Shown in pieces: positions 54,425-64,000 of a stretch of DNA of 64,000 bases; positions within the stretch are counted from its first letter, which is position 1; every line of letters starts with the position of its first letter. The notes beneath the pieces were generated by a model that did not search any database, was not told the origin of the DNA, and was given only the letters and a program-made list of their open reading frames with translations. The translations under genes were made by a program, and so were the position numbers. This stretch comes from Gemmatimonadota bacterium (GTDB lineage Bacteria; Gemmatimonadota; Gemmatimonadetes; Gemmatimonadales; GWC2-71-9), in NCBI GenBank assembly GCA_003222195.1, contig QHVB01000024.1, forward strand, positions 1 through 64,000, read 5' to 3'.

Positions 54425-57400
54425 GGCCGCGTCCCCTCCGTCGCGCCGCCGCTGAGAACGTCGCGGAGCGGAGTCCGCCGCAGCTCCGCGGCGAACTGCG
54501 GGACTGCTTTTGTCATGAGGTCCGAGAAGCGGGCCGTGGCGTCTGCGAGGCGTCGGGCCAGGACGTCGTGGACCGCGAGCTGCTGCGCGGTGGGTGCGAA
54601 GTCCGCCCCGTTCTCCGCCATGTCAGATTGCAGCGCCGCCAGCCGGCCATACAGCTGCATCGGGCTGCGGAAGGCGTCCTCACGCGCGCCCGTGAGGTTG
54701 ACGTCGAACAGCTCCGCTTCGACGCGGATGGCTCGACGCTCGAGTGAGTCGGCGAGGGCGGCGATGCGCTTGGCCCCCGAGTCGGTGGCGAGTGCGGAGT
54801 CGCGGAGCTGCGCCGCGAGATCGCGCACCTGTTTGCGCACCCACTCGAGCCGGTTGATCATGCGCGCTATGCTGTCCTGCTCCGCGCGGATCGTGCGCGC
54901 GAGCTTCCCCTGCGCCTGCACGTCCGCGTCCGTGCCCGTCGTGTTGGGATCCTTGAGGACGGTGACCGACTGCGTCGCGGTGACAGGAGGCGCGGTCGAA
55001 TCAGCCATTGTGAGCTTGACGGTGTAGGTCCCGGGCGACACGAGTGGGCCCCGGAGCGAGAGATCCAGGTCCCAGGTCACGAGCGGGCGCGTCCCGTCCC
55101 CACCGACGCGGACGAACGGCCTGCCCGGCGGCGGCGTGCGAAGCTTCGGCGTGGTCGGTGCGGTGTAGCGCAGATCCCAGCACACGCGATTCAATCCGGG
55201 CTTCCGGTCTCCTTCGAGCGCGCGCACTGTGTCGCCCTGCGCGTCCAGAACCACGAGTCGCGCGGGCTTCTTGCGGCGCGTGCTATCCCCCGGTGCGGCC
55301 GCGGCGGCCGGTGCAGGAGCGGGACATACGGGGCTGCTGGCACCGGGGCCACCGGGCGCGGCGGGGACGCCAGTGGTCGTGTCCGCGACCGCGGGCGAGA
55401 CGTAGTACGTCAGCACCACACCGGATGGCGCATTCTCCGCCTGTACTGCGCTGTTCGGCGCGCTCGCCACTCCCTGCTGGTCGCGGAAACGATAGGTGGG
55501 CGGCGGCACGAAGAGCGTGGCGTTGCTCGCCAGCGTTGTCGCGTCCAGCTGCTCGAGCGGCGAGATGTCGTCCAGGATGTAGAAGCCGCGCCCATAAGTC
55601 GACACCACGAGATCGCGGGTGCGCGGCTGCACGGTGATCCACGAAACGGGAGCGTGCGGCAGGTTGGTCTGAAGCGGCAGCCAGTTGGCGCCGTCATCGA
55701 CGGTCACGTAGAGGCCGTTCTCCGTCCCCGCGAACAGCAGGCCCCGCCGCACCGGATCCTCGCGCACCACGTGCACAAACGAAAGCGGCGAGCGCGGGAA
55801 TGTCGCCGAGATCAGCCTCCAGGTCTTCCCGAAGTCCGTCGTCTTGTAGATATACGGATTCAAGTCGTCCAGCTCGTGCAAATCGGCCGCAAGATATGCC
55901 GTGCCGGCGTCGAAGTTGGACGGCTCGATGTTTACGATCTTGGCCCAGGGCGCCAGCCGCGTAATGTTGCTCGACACGTTGGTCCAGTGGGCGCCGCCGT
56001 CGGTCGACACGTGCACGAGCCCGTCATTCGAGCCGGCCCACAGCACGCCGGCTCGCACCGGCGACTCGGCGAGCGCGAACAACGTCGCGCCATCGAACGT
56101 CATCAGATTGTCGGTGCTGACGCCGCCCGAGCTCTGCTGGTGCGTCGTGTCGTTGCGAGTGAGATCGGGGCTGATCACCTGCCAGCTCGCGCCACCATCC
56201 TTCGTCACATGCACGACCTGGCTGCCGACATAGACCTTCGTGTGATCGTGCGGCGAGATGGCGATGGGGAACGTCCAGTTCCAGCGGTATTTCATGTCCG
56301 CGGGCCGCCAGCCGTAGCCCGCCTCGGGCCAAACACGCACGTTGCGCGCGTGATCGGTCCGGACGTCGTAGACCTCGAGCCCGCCGTCGTAACAGCCTGA
56401 CCACACGGTCGCGTTATCCACGGTATCGGGGTACGCGAAGCCGCTTTCGCACCCGCCCACGTGACGCCACTGGCCCTCGCTGAGCCCGCCCGACAGGCTG
56501 CGGCTCGGCATGCGATACGAGGAGCCGTCCTGCCGGTTGCCGTAAAGATTGTAGGGCACGCGTGTGTCGGTCGACACGTGGTACATCTGCGCGATCGGGA
56601 GCACGATGCGGGTCCAGTTCTTGCCGCCCGTGAGCGTGATGCTCGCTCCACCGTCGTGCGCGATCATCATGCGGTCGGGATTCGACGGATCGATCCAGAT
56701 GTCGTGGTTGTCCCCGCCGGCCTGGAAGCCCGAGCGCCCGAGCGTCTGGCCGCCGTCGCGCGACATGCTGAACCGCACCGAGACGAAGTAGAGCCGCTCC
56801 TCGTCGTCGGGGGCGACCGCGAAGCGCACGTAGTACGGCGCGCGCTCGGCCATGTCGTGGTTGCGCGACACCACGCGCCAATTGTTGCCGCGGTCGTCGC
56901 TGCGGTACAGCGTGGGATCCCGATCCTCGATGAGTGCGTAGATCGTATTGGGGTTGGACGGCGCGACCGCCACGGCGATCTTGCCGAGCACACGCTTCGT
57001 GTCGGGGAGGCCACGACCAGCGAGGCGCTTCCACGTGACTCCGCCGTCGTACGACGCCCACAGCCCGCTGCCCGGCCCGCCGCTCTGCAGGTGCCACGTC
57101 TTCACCTCGAACTGCCACATCCCGGCGAACAGCGTGTTGGGGTCGCCGGGATCGATGGCGAGGTCCGAGCAGCCGGTGTTCGCGTCGACGAACAGGACGC
57201 GGGTCCAGGTCCGGCCGCCGTCCGCAGTGCGGTACACGCCGCGCTGCTGCGCGGGGCCGTAGGCGCGGCCCAGCGCGCACACGAGCACGATGTCGGGATT
57301 CGCGGGATGGATCACGATGCGGGCGATTCGCCCCGTCGAATCGAGGCCCATGTGCAGCCAGCTTCGCCCGCCGTCCGTCGACCGGTAGACGCCGTTGCCC

Positions 57401-57744
57401 AGCGCCGTCGTCGACCGGATGAAGAACGTCTCGCCCGTTCCCGCCCACAGGACGTTGTGCGCCGAGGGGGCGATGGTGAGCGCGCCGATCGCCTGTGCCG
57501 GTTCGCTGTCGAACACCGCACGCCAGTGCACGCCGCCATCCTCGGTCTTCCAGACGCCGCCCGACGCGGCGCCGATATAAGCGACGAGCGGGTTGCCGGG
57601 TTCGCCCACCGCTGCAATGGCACGGTTGCCTTCGGGCCCGACGAAGCGGTAATGCAGCCGCGTCCACAGCGTCGTATCCACCTGCTGGGCGGCGGCGCCG
57701 CGAATGGAGGATGCCGCAACGAGCAGCGCGAAGAGAGCCTTCAT
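54421..57744 (-). CDS. secreted BNR/sortilin-like repeat protein, probable carbohydrate-active enzyme
   Basis: A 1107-residue secreted protein (signal MKALFALLVAASSIRGAAA). At least ten Asp-box (BNR) repeats are visible, for example TEDGGVHW, STDGGRSWLH, TADGGRTW, YDGGVTWK, DDRGNNWR, TKDGGASW, STDGGAHW, TTDFGKTW and VDDGANW. They form predicted beta-propellers. A C-terminal part (about 840-1107) includes a FlgD-like sheet (NRVCWDLRYTAPTTPKLRTP) and a helical segment. Such proteins act as sialidase-like or VPS10-type glycan-binding modules, and exact activity is unknown. It overlaps the aldo/keto reductase start by 4 nt. Confidence 0.83.
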   Translation of the reverse strand: MKALFALLVAASSIRGAAAQQVDTTLWTRLHYRFVGPEGNRAIAAVGEPGNPLVAYIGAASGGVWKTEDGGVHWRAVFDSEPAQAIGALTIAPSAHNVLWAGTGETFFIRSTTALGNGVYRSTDGGRSWLHMGLDSTGRIARIVIHPANPDIVLVCALGRAYGPAQQRGVYRTADGGRTWTRVLFVDANTGCSDLAIDPGDPNTLFAGMWQFEVKTWHLQSGGPGSGLWASYDGGVTWKRLAGRGLPDTKRVLGKIAVAVAPSNPNTIYALIEDRDPTLYRSDDRGNNWRVVSRNHDMAERAPYYVRFAVAPDDEERLYFVSVRFSMSRDGGQTLGRSGFQAGGDNHDIWIDPSNPDRMMIAHDGGASITLTGGKNWTRIVLPIAQMYHVSTDTRVPYNLYGNRQDGSSYRMPSRSLSGGLSEGQWRHVGGCESGFAYPDTVDNATVWSGCYDGGLEVYDVRTDHARNVRVWPEAGYGWRPADMKYRWNWTFPIAISPHDHTKVYVGSQVVHVTKDGGASWQVISPDLTRNDTTHQQSSGGVSTDNLMTFDGATLFALAESPVRAGVLWAGSNDGLVHVSTDGGAHWTNVSSNITRLAPWAKIVNIEPSNFDAGTAYLAADLHELDDLNPYIYKTTDFGKTWRLISATFPRSPLSFVHVVREDPVRRGLLFAGTENGLYVTVDDGANWLPLQTNLPHAPVSWITVQPRTRDLVVSTYGRGFYILDDISPLEQLDATTLASNATLFVPPPTYRFRDQQGVASAPNSAVQAENAPSGVVLTYYVSPAVADTTTGVPAAPGGPGASSPVCPAPAPAAAAAPGDSTRRKKPARLVVLDAQGDTVRALEGDRKPGLNRVCWDLRYTAPTTPKLRTPPPGRPFVRVGGDGTRPLVTWDLDLSLRGPLVSPGTYTVKLTMADSTAPPVTATQSVTVLKDPNTTGTDADVQAQGKLARTIRAEQDSIARMINRLEWVRKQVRDLAAQLRDSALATDSGAKRIAALADSLERRAIRVEAELFDVNLTGAREDAFRSPMQLYGRLAALQSDMAENGADFAPTAQQLAVHDVLARRLADATARFSDLMTKAVPQFAAELRRTPLRDVLSGGATEGTRP

Positions 57745-57757
57745 GGATTTCCGTTCC

Positions 57758-60139
57758 TTATCTGAGCTGAATGGGCACGGCGGAAGGGGCGAGTCCTTGC
57801 CCTTCCGCGGTCAGCGTGACGGTTCCCGGCCTAGTGCCGGCGCGGATGATGACGAGCGCCATTCCATTGAAGAGCCGGACGTCGCTCGCTTTGAACGATG
57901 TATGGTTGATCTGGTCGCCGTTGTCGACGCCAACGATGCGCGCATCCCCGCCGGTGACGCGGAATCGAATGAGCGGCTCCGCCGTCGGCACGACGACTCC
58001 AGCCCGATCCCGGACGGTGACGGTAACGAAGGACAGGTCGTCGCCATCGGCTCGGATGCGGGCGCGGTCTGGAGCGAGCGCAATGCGCGCCGGCGCGCTT
58101 GCGGTCCGCACCTCGGCGGTCGCCCAGACGCGGCCACCGCTGCGCGCAACGCCGCGTAGTGTTCCAGGTGCGTACGCGACGCGCCACATCACATGACTCA
58201 CCAGCTCGGGCTTGTGCCTGGTGCCGAGCGATGTGCCGTTCAAGAACAGCTCGACTTCGTCGGCGTTCGAGTAGGCCCAGACGTCGATAGAATCGCCCGA
58301 AGCCCAATTCCAATGCGGGAGCAGATGGAGCATCGGCCGCTCGGTCCACACGCTCTGATACAAGTAGAAGGGATCCTTCGGAAACCCCGCGAGATCGACC
58401 ACACCAAAGTAGGAGCTGCGCGCCGGCCACTCGTACGGCGTGGGCTCGCCCAGGTAGTCGATGCCCTGCCAGACGAACATCCCCGAAAGGAAGGGATCGC
58501 GCTCGAACAGCCGCAGCGACTCTTCGTGCAGCGAGCCCCAGAACGCTTTGCGATTGTCGTAGGATGAGAGCCGAAAATCCTTGTTGGGCTGCGGCCCATG
58601 GTTCTTCACGTACGGCGTCTCGTAACTGGCTACGCTGTCAGACGGTTGCTCGTAAACGCCGCGGCTATTGAGGGCCGACATGGCCTCGGTGATGATGAAC
58701 TTCGCGCCCGGGTATTGCGCCGGAAAATCGGCCCAGACCTCGTGGTGATAATTGTGGCCCAGGAGGTCCAGCGCGCCGGCATGGAAGACGGGATTCTGCG
58801 GGCTGCCGTTATTGGCGGCTTGTGTGATGGGCCGCGTGGGATCGAGGGCGCGCACTATTCCGGCGAGCTCGCGCGCAATCGGAGCGGCGGTGCTGTCGCC
58901 ATTGTTCCATTGCTCCATTACTTCGTTGCCGATGCTCCAGATGAAGACGCTGGGATGATTCCGGTCGCGCAGAACCATGTCAGACAAGTCGCGCACGTGC
59001 CAGGCGTCCCAATCGAGGTGGTAGTCGTACGGCGTCTTCGCTTTCTTCCACATGTCGAAGGCTTCGTCCATCACGATGAAGCCCATGCGGTCGGTGAGGT
59101 CGAGTAGCTCCGGCGCGGGCGGATTATGCGAGGTCCGAATCGCATTGGCTCCCATTGCCCGCATGATCTCGAGCTGCCGTTCGATCGCACGCGTGTTCAC
59201 GGCGGCGCCCAGCGCACCCAGGTCGTGGTGCAGGCACACACCGCGAATCTTCACGTGGCGCCCGTTCAAGAAAAATCCTGAATCGGGGCGGAAGACGAAC
59301 GACCGCACGCCAAACGGCGTCGTGTACGCGTCGCAGACCTTGCGGCCGCATATCACCTCGGAGCGGGCGCTGTACAGATACGGGCGCTCGAGCGACCAGC
59401 GCACCGGATGCGGGAGCGTGAAGTCTTGTGCAATCGTCAGGACAGAGTCGCCTGGAACGTCGACAACGGCTGACAGTCTCGCCAAACGATTCCCGGCGGA
59501 GTCGTAGAGCGTGGTCTGCAATGCCACCCGTTGCGCGCTGTGCCGCTCGTCGCGGAGCCTGGTCCGAATGGTGACGCGTGTCGAATCGTTCGTCACACTC
59601 GGCGTCGTGACATACGTACCCCATAGATCGACGTGGACCGGATCGCTCGTCACCAAGCGCACGTGGCGGTAAATGCCCGACCCCGAATACCAGCGCGAGT
59701 TGGGCTGCTGCGAGTTGTCCACGCGTACCGCGATCACATTGGGCGCGCGGTAGTGTAGATGCGGCGTCAGCTCATAGCGAAATGAGCTGTAGCCATAGGG
59801 GCGATTGCCGAGGTACTCACCGTTGATCCAGACCTCGCTGTTGCGATAGACGCCGTCGAATTCGACGTAGGCGACGTTGCCGCTGTCGGCCGGGGACACG
59901 CTGAACGTCTTCCGATACCACCCCACGCCGCCCGGCAGCGCCCCGCCCGCCACACCGGCGGGATTCTGCTCGCTGAACTTGCCTTCGATGCTCCAGTCGT
60001 GCGGCAGATCGAGCCGACGCCAGCCCGAGTCCGCGAACGTGGGGTCCTGCGCTCCCGTGACGTCGCCGAGATGGAAGCGCCAGTCGCGATCGAAATTCAT
60101 CGTGTGGAGTTGCAGCAGGAGCGTGCAGAGCGCGATCAC
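57758..60139 (-). CDS. GH2 beta-galactosidase
   Basis: A 793-residue secreted GH2 enzyme. Sugar-binding domain: FDRDWRFHLGDVTGAQDPTF; immunoglobulin-like domain around LVTSDPVHVDLWGTYV. Catalytic domain: IRTSHNPPAPELLDLTDRMG, acid/base Glu in HPSVFIWSIGNEV, and nucleophile Glu in KFIITEAMSALNSRG. The C-terminal Ig-like fold (AWGWYS-type strands) closes the protein. It should hydrolyse beta-galactosides or related linkages extracellularly or in the periplasm. It lies 13 nt before the BNR protein gene and 3 nt after the symporter gene. Confidence 0.93.
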   Translation of the reverse strand: MIALCTLLLQLHTMNFDRDWRFHLGDVTGAQDPTFADSGWRRLDLPHDWSIEGKFSEQNPAGVAGGALPGGVGWYRKTFSVSPADSGNVAYVEFDGVYRNSEVWINGEYLGNRPYGYSSFRYELTPHLHYRAPNVIAVRVDNSQQPNSRWYSGSGIYRHVRLVTSDPVHVDLWGTYVTTPSVTNDSTRVTIRTRLRDERHSAQRVALQTTLYDSAGNRLARLSAVVDVPGDSVLTIAQDFTLPHPVRWSLERPYLYSARSEVICGRKVCDAYTTPFGVRSFVFRPDSGFFLNGRHVKIRGVCLHHDLGALGAAVNTRAIERQLEIMRAMGANAIRTSHNPPAPELLDLTDRMGFIVMDEAFDMWKKAKTPYDYHLDWDAWHVRDLSDMVLRDRNHPSVFIWSIGNEVMEQWNNGDSTAAPIARELAGIVRALDPTRPITQAANNGSPQNPVFHAGALDLLGHNYHHEVWADFPAQYPGAKFIITEAMSALNSRGVYEQPSDSVASYETPYVKNHGPQPNKDFRLSSYDNRKAFWGSLHEESLRLFERDPFLSGMFVWQGIDYLGEPTPYEWPARSSYFGVVDLAGFPKDPFYLYQSVWTERPMLHLLPHWNWASGDSIDVWAYSNADEVELFLNGTSLGTRHKPELVSHVMWRVAYAPGTLRGVARSGGRVWATAEVRTASAPARIALAPDRARIRADGDDLSFVTVTVRDRAGVVVPTAEPLIRFRVTGGDARIVGVDNGDQINHTSFKASDVRLFNGMALVIIRAGTRPGTVTLTAEGQGLAPSAVPIQLR

Positions 60140-60142
60140 GGG

Positions 60143-61906
60143 TCAGCCCCGGAAATAGAGATAGGCCGCGAGAATCAAAACGAGCACCACGGCGGACGCG
60201 ATCACTTCGCGGCCGCTCCAACTGGCGCGGGACTGGGCGCGGTCTTCTGTCGTGACCGTCCCATACGTCAAACCCGCCAGCTGTTCCGGCGCCGGCGGCG
60301 CCGTCGCGTAGCTCACCACGACCATGACCACGACCGAGACGATGAAGATGAAGAGGCTGTAGTACTGGAAATAGAGATTGTTGACGATCCACAGGAACGA
60401 GCCCGGTGCGTAGCCGTTGGCGAATCCCGCCAGATGCAGGCTCACGGGCGTGTCCACGGCCAACCGGAACACGCCCAGCACAAAGCCAGCGAGCAACGCG
60501 GCGAGGCAGCCCTTGGAGTTCAGGCGCTTGTTGAAGATGCCGAACACGAACACCGTGAAGATCGGTGGCGCGAGATACCCCTGCACTCCCTGGAGGTAGT
60601 CGTAGAGGCCGCGCGCGCCCTGAATCACCGGAATCCACAGCAGGCTGATCACCACCATCGCCGCGGTGGCGGCTCGGCCCACCCACACGAGCTGATGCTG
60701 TGAAGCCTGTGGCCGGAACTTCTGGTAAAGGTCCATCGTGAACAGCGTGGACGACGCGTTGAAGGCACCGGCCATCGAGCTCATCAGCGCGGCGAGCAGA
60801 CCGGCGACCACGATCCCTCGAAGCCCGGCCGGAAGCAGGTCCTTCACCATCAGCGGGAACGCCGCTTGCGCGGCCTGCGGGATGACGTGCCCCTGCGCAT
60901 CCAGCATGACGCCGAGACCCGCGACCCGACCCGTCTTCGCCAGTGCCAACGCAATCAGTCCGGGAATGATGAAAAGGAAGACAGGCGAGAGCTTCAGATA
61001 GGCGGCGAAGATGCTGCCCCGCCGTGCCGTGCGCTCATCCTTCGCTCCGAGCGCGCGCTGCACGATGTACTGGTCGGTGCACCAGTACCACAGGCCGATG
61101 ATCGGGGCGCAGAACAGCATGCCGAGCCAAGGGTAGTTGCCGTTGAAGTACCAGGCGATGCGACCGGCTTCCTTCACCGGCGCCCACGTGCCCTGCATGC
61201 CCGCAGGCACCAGCGGTTTCCACAGATTGAAGAGATCGGGGTCCAACACGCGGCGCAGCTCGTGCCAGCCGCCCAGCTTGGCGAGCCCGAACACGGTGAG
61301 CAATCCCGATCCCGCCACCAGGATGAACGTCTGCACTGCATCCGTGTACGCCACCGCCCGCATTCCGCCCAGCACGGTATAGAGGCCGGTGAGCAGCACC
61401 ACGGCGACTGAGCCGATCCAGAAGCTGTTGAACGTGGCGCCGGCCACCTGCAGCGAGACTTCCGGCAGCAGGGTCGCGAAGACGATGCCGCCGGCGAAGA
61501 TCGACACCGCGAATTTCGTAAATACGTGCGCGACCAGGGTGATGACGGACAGCACCCAACGCGCGGTTGGTGAAAAGCGCCGGCCGAGAAACTCGGGCAT
61601 GGTGTACACGAGGGCGCGGGAATAGAATGGGACGAATACCCAGCCGAGGACGAGCAGGCACCAGGCGTGGAGCTCGTAATGGGCGAGCGCGACGCCGCTC
61701 GTCGCGCCGGCGCCCGCGAGCCCCACGACGTGCTCCGAGCCGATGTTGGATGCGAAAATGGAGGCACCGACCAGAAACCAGCCGAGGTTGCGACCGGCCA
61801 GGAAGTAGTCGTCAGGCGTGTCCCTGTTTCGCCGCGCGACCCACCAGGCCACGGTGAGCAACAGGGTGAAATACAATCCGATGATGACCCAATCGAGACC
61901 GGCCAT
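60143..61906 (-). CDS. sodium/solute symporter (SSS family)
   Basis: 587 residues from ATG 61906 (an in-frame ATG at 61924 is rejected as too close to the neighbouring divergent gene). About 14-15 membrane helices match sodium-coupled sugar transporters: ADYFLAGRNLGWFLVGAS-type start (DDYFLAGRNLGWFLVGASIF), SNIGSEHVVGLAGAGA and YTVLGGMRAVAYTDAVQTFI. It likely imports a sugar or sugar acid released by the glycosidases of this locus. It is the first gene of the symporter/beta-galactosidase/BNR/reductase operon. Confidence 0.92.
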   Translation of the reverse strand: MAGLDWVIIGLYFTLLLTVAWWVARRNRDTPDDYFLAGRNLGWFLVGASIFASNIGSEHVVGLAGAGATSGVALAHYELHAWCLLVLGWVFVPFYSRALVYTMPEFLGRRFSPTARWVLSVITLVAHVFTKFAVSIFAGGIVFATLLPEVSLQVAGATFNSFWIGSVAVVLLTGLYTVLGGMRAVAYTDAVQTFILVAGSGLLTVFGLAKLGGWHELRRVLDPDLFNLWKPLVPAGMQGTWAPVKEAGRIAWYFNGNYPWLGMLFCAPIIGLWYWCTDQYIVQRALGAKDERTARRGSIFAAYLKLSPVFLFIIPGLIALALAKTGRVAGLGVMLDAQGHVIPQAAQAAFPLMVKDLLPAGLRGIVVAGLLAALMSSMAGAFNASSTLFTMDLYQKFRPQASQHQLVWVGRAATAAMVVISLLWIPVIQGARGLYDYLQGVQGYLAPPIFTVFVFGIFNKRLNSKGCLAALLAGFVLGVFRLAVDTPVSLHLAGFANGYAPGSFLWIVNNLYFQYYSLFIFIVSVVVMVVVSYATAPPAPEQLAGLTYGTVTTEDRAQSRASWSGREVIASAVVLVLILAAYLYFRG

Positions 61907-61953
61907 TGCGAGGCGAGAGTACACGTCTCGGGCCCCGTGTCAAGAAAGGCCAC

Positions 61954-63720
61954 ATGATGGACCCCATTTCTCGTCGTGACTGGCTCAGGACGATGGGTGC
62001 CGCTGGGGCGGGCGCGTTGCTTCCCGGAGCCACCATACTTCACCCGGGCACGCCGATTCTGCCGCTCACGTCGACCAGTGAGGTGTTCGTCCCGCCGCGC
62101 GGCCGCGCCTTCCAGAAGTTCAGCTTCGATTTTCCGGAACCGTCGGTGGAGCTCGCGGGGCTGCGGTTCGGCTTCCTCGTGTTCACCCGCGAGAACGCGT
62201 ACGCGCTCGATGCGAGTGCGATGACCGCGGAAGGATCCGCTGACGCGCTATCGCTCATCGCGACACGGCTCCTTGGGGCGGGTGGCCAAGAGCGCGCTGC
62301 GGGACGTGTCAGTGCCCGGCTCCGCCGCGACGGCGATGCCACGTTGTGTGACGTCACGGCCGAGATGGATCAGCCGATCAAGGCGGTCACAACGGTCGTG
62401 CGGGGGGTGCCGCGCGGAAAGCTGTCTTCCAGTGGCGGCGCCCCCTTCGATCCGCACGACGATGAGGTGCTCTGGGGCTATCCCTTCGGCGGTGGCGATC
62501 TATTTGGCGACAATACCGCCTGGGGGATGGGCACGCCGCTCACGGTGGTGCAGGCTGGCGATCAGTTCATCGCGCTCTCGTCACTCGACGACCGGGTGCG
62601 CACGAAACGGTTTTACTTCCAGCCTGGCGAGCAAGGCTATCGCGTCGAGCTCGTCCACGAGGTCGAAGGCTGGCTCGACCGGCGAAGCGTCCAGGTCCCG
62701 ACCTGGCGTCTGGGGCGCGCGACGTCGCTCGATGGCGCAGTCGCGCCGCACTACGCGCACCTCGAGCGCGCGTATCACTTCCCCCGCTGGGAAACCCGCA
62801 CCGATGTCCCGGAGTGGCTGCGGCGGACCCAGCTCGTCGTGACGCTGCATGGGATGCATTTCACCGGCTACATCTTCAACGACTACGCCCGGATGCTCGA
62901 CATCCTGCGGTGGATCGCGACCCAGATTCCGGCGAGTGGGGTGCTCGCATTCATTTCAGCCTGGGACGGACGCTACTACTGGGATTATCCGACGTATCAG
63001 GCGGCGCCGCGCATGGGCGGTGAGGCCGGCTTCAAGAGACTCGTGCAGGAAGGACAGCGGCTGGGGTTTCGGATCATGCCGATGTTTGGCGCGAATGCGT
63101 CGAATCGCAAGCTCGCGAATTTCGCCAACTTCGCCGACGGGGCGACCGCACGGATTGACGGCGATCCGTTCAACTTGAACTGGGTGGACTGGGACAACGA
63201 TCGCCATCAGGAAGGCTTCGGCGTCTACATGAACCTCGGTGTCGATTCCTGGCGCCGCTGGCTCACGGCCCGAATCGCCGACGTTATCGACCGCTACGGC
63301 GTCGATGCATATTTCCTGGACATTATCGGCGGCTGGGTGAACAACACGAAAGCCGACATGCACGAAGGTGCGCGGGCGCTGATCTCTGAGCTCCGGACGC
63401 GGTACCCGCGGGTACTCGCCTGCGGCGAATTCCTGTATGACGCATTGCTCGAGTTCATTCCACTATATCACGTCTACTCACCGCACGGCGTGCCCTACGC
63501 CCGTTTCTTCTCACATCTCTCACATCCGGCCCCGGGGCGCGGCTCGTCCGGTGTGCACGAGTCGGGCTTCAACAAGTGGGATCCGGCGACGCTGTCGTTG
63601 ACCAAGCGCGAGGGACTTATTCCGACGCTGAATGTGGTGGACGACACGTTTACGAAATACCGCGATCAGATGGCCGGGGTGATCGCGCAGGCGAAAGCTT
63701 GGGGAGGGGGGCCTCCATGA
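61954..63720 (+). CDS. Tat-exported TIM-barrel glycosidase, putative
   Basis: 588 residues from ATG 61954 (AAAGGCCAC upstream), with twin-arginine signal MMDPISRRDWLRTMGAAGAG. An N-terminal beta-sandwich region precedes a TIM barrel with YDAYFLDII-type strand (GVDAYFLDIIGGW; candidate catalytic Asp), LACGEFLYDALLEF (candidate Glu) and FGANASNRKL. The pattern resembles uncharacterised glycosidase families such as the DUF6259 group; exact family uncertain. It starts divergently from the symporter (47-nt gap) and is translationally coupled to the next gene (ATGA). Confidence 0.7.
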   Translation: MMDPISRRDWLRTMGAAGAGALLPGATILHPGTPILPLTSTSEVFVPPRGRAFQKFSFDFPEPSVELAGLRFGFLVFTRENAYALDASAMTAEGSADALSLIATRLLGAGGQERAAGRVSARLRRDGDATLCDVTAEMDQPIKAVTTVVRGVPRGKLSSSGGAPFDPHDDEVLWGYPFGGGDLFGDNTAWGMGTPLTVVQAGDQFIALSSLDDRVRTKRFYFQPGEQGYRVELVHEVEGWLDRRSVQVPTWRLGRATSLDGAVAPHYAHLERAYHFPRWETRTDVPEWLRRTQLVVTLHGMHFTGYIFNDYARMLDILRWIATQIPASGVLAFISAWDGRYYWDYPTYQAAPRMGGEAGFKRLVQEGQRLGFRIMPMFGANASNRKLANFANFADGATARIDGDPFNLNWVDWDNDRHQEGFGVYMNLGVDSWRRWLTARIADVIDRYGVDAYFLDIIGGWVNNTKADMHEGARALISELRTRYPRVLACGEFLYDALLEFIPLYHVYSPHGVPYARFFSHLSHPAPGRGSSGVHESGFNKWDPATLSLTKREGLIPTLNVVDDTFTKYRDQMAGVIAQAKAWGGGPP

Positions 63721-64000
63721 AACGTCGCGACTTTATTTCGTCTCTGACCGCAGTCGCAGGGCTGGCCGCGGTGCGCGTCCCGATGATCGACGGACCACCG
63801 GCGCCGCTCGCCCGCCCCTTCGATCTCGATCGAGTGCGGCTCCGCCCCGGACCGTTTCTCGATGCGCTCGAAGTGAACCGCCGCTTCCTCCTGGCCCAGG
63901 ATGAGAACCGCCTGCTGCACATGTTCCGCATCACCGCTGGTCTACCCTCGACTGCAGAGCCCCTCGGCGGGTGGGAAGCGCCGGTGAACGAGCTGCGCGG
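63717..64000 (+). CDS. GH127/DUF1680 beta-L-arabinofuranosidase-like enzyme, truncated by window end
   Basis: At least 94 residues of a Tat-exported protein (MKRRDFISSLTAVAGLAAV). VRLRPGPFLDALEVNRRFLL, MFRITAGLPSTAEPLGG and WEAPVNELRG match the start of DUF1680/GH127 enzymes (beta-L-arabinofuranosidases and relatives). Family members are about 600-800 residues, so most of the gene lies beyond the window. It overlaps the preceding stop by 4 nt. Confidence 0.85.
   Translation, partial: MKRRDFISSLTAVAGLAAVRVPMIDGPPAPLARPFDLDRVRLRPGPFLDALEVNRRFLLAQDENRLLHMFRITAGLPSTAEPLGGWEAPVNELR

Overview
The window is high-GC bacterial chromosome, and its gene content points to Gemmatimonadota or a close relative. 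Indicators are soil-type Ser/Thr kinases, DUF5916 and DUF5686 outer-membrane proteins, secreted amidohydrolases, choice-of-anchor lipoproteins, Tat-exported glycosidases and many short intergenic repeats. This placement is inferred from style; no rRNA or other marker gene is present. I see no tRNA, rRNA, CRISPR array, transposase or prophage.

Layout. 0-4.9 kb: a two-domain nuclease (DUF2779), a secreted ComEC-like metallohydrolase with DUF3006, then a breakpoint near 3.70 kb where a minus-strand gene and a threonine ammonia-lyase gene both lose their 5' ends. 4.9-11.4 kb: a lipoprotein, a ribbon-helix-helix/nucleotidyltransferase pair with its own promoter and operator, a UPF0182 membrane protein, an acyltransferase, and an ECF sigma operon ending in two micropeptides. 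11.5-29.8 kb: cell-envelope genes (DUF5916, DUF5686, amidohydrolase, transglutaminase, cupin, repeat lipoproteins), two orphan NarL-type regulators each placed just upstream of a lipoprotein gene, and the sseA-sufU sulfur operon. 30-42.4 kb: a UvrD-like helicase, a three-gene unknown/kinase/methyltransferase operon, a MarR operon with a palindromic operator, and a diadenylate-cyclase-like protein convergent with a TPR-HD-GYP protein. 42.5-53.4 kb: a second kinase, a TPR lipoprotein, a cytochrome c, two alpha-L-fucosidases, a DMT transporter and a YCII-YCII-sigma cluster. 53.4-64 kb: a carbohydrate-utilisation locus (aldo/keto reductase, BNR protein, GH2 beta-galactosidase, Na+/solute symporter; divergently a TIM-barrel glycosidase and a GH127/DUF1680 enzyme cut by the window end).

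The most striking signals are regulatory. Upstream of sseA there is a complete attenuator: a promoter, a 17-codon open reading frame with three cysteines in its first seven residues, and an intrinsic terminator whose 3' arm can pair instead with the end of that reading frame. Four genes carry at or just after their 3' end a repeated RNA-like element on the sense strand, with compensatory changes in its first hairpin and, in three copies, a second hairpin; one copy is interrupted by another dispersed repeat. Other points of interest are poly-G tracts in an outer-membrane gene, palindromic repeats inserted in frame into two coding regions, and a sigma factor gene with no recognisable start codon.
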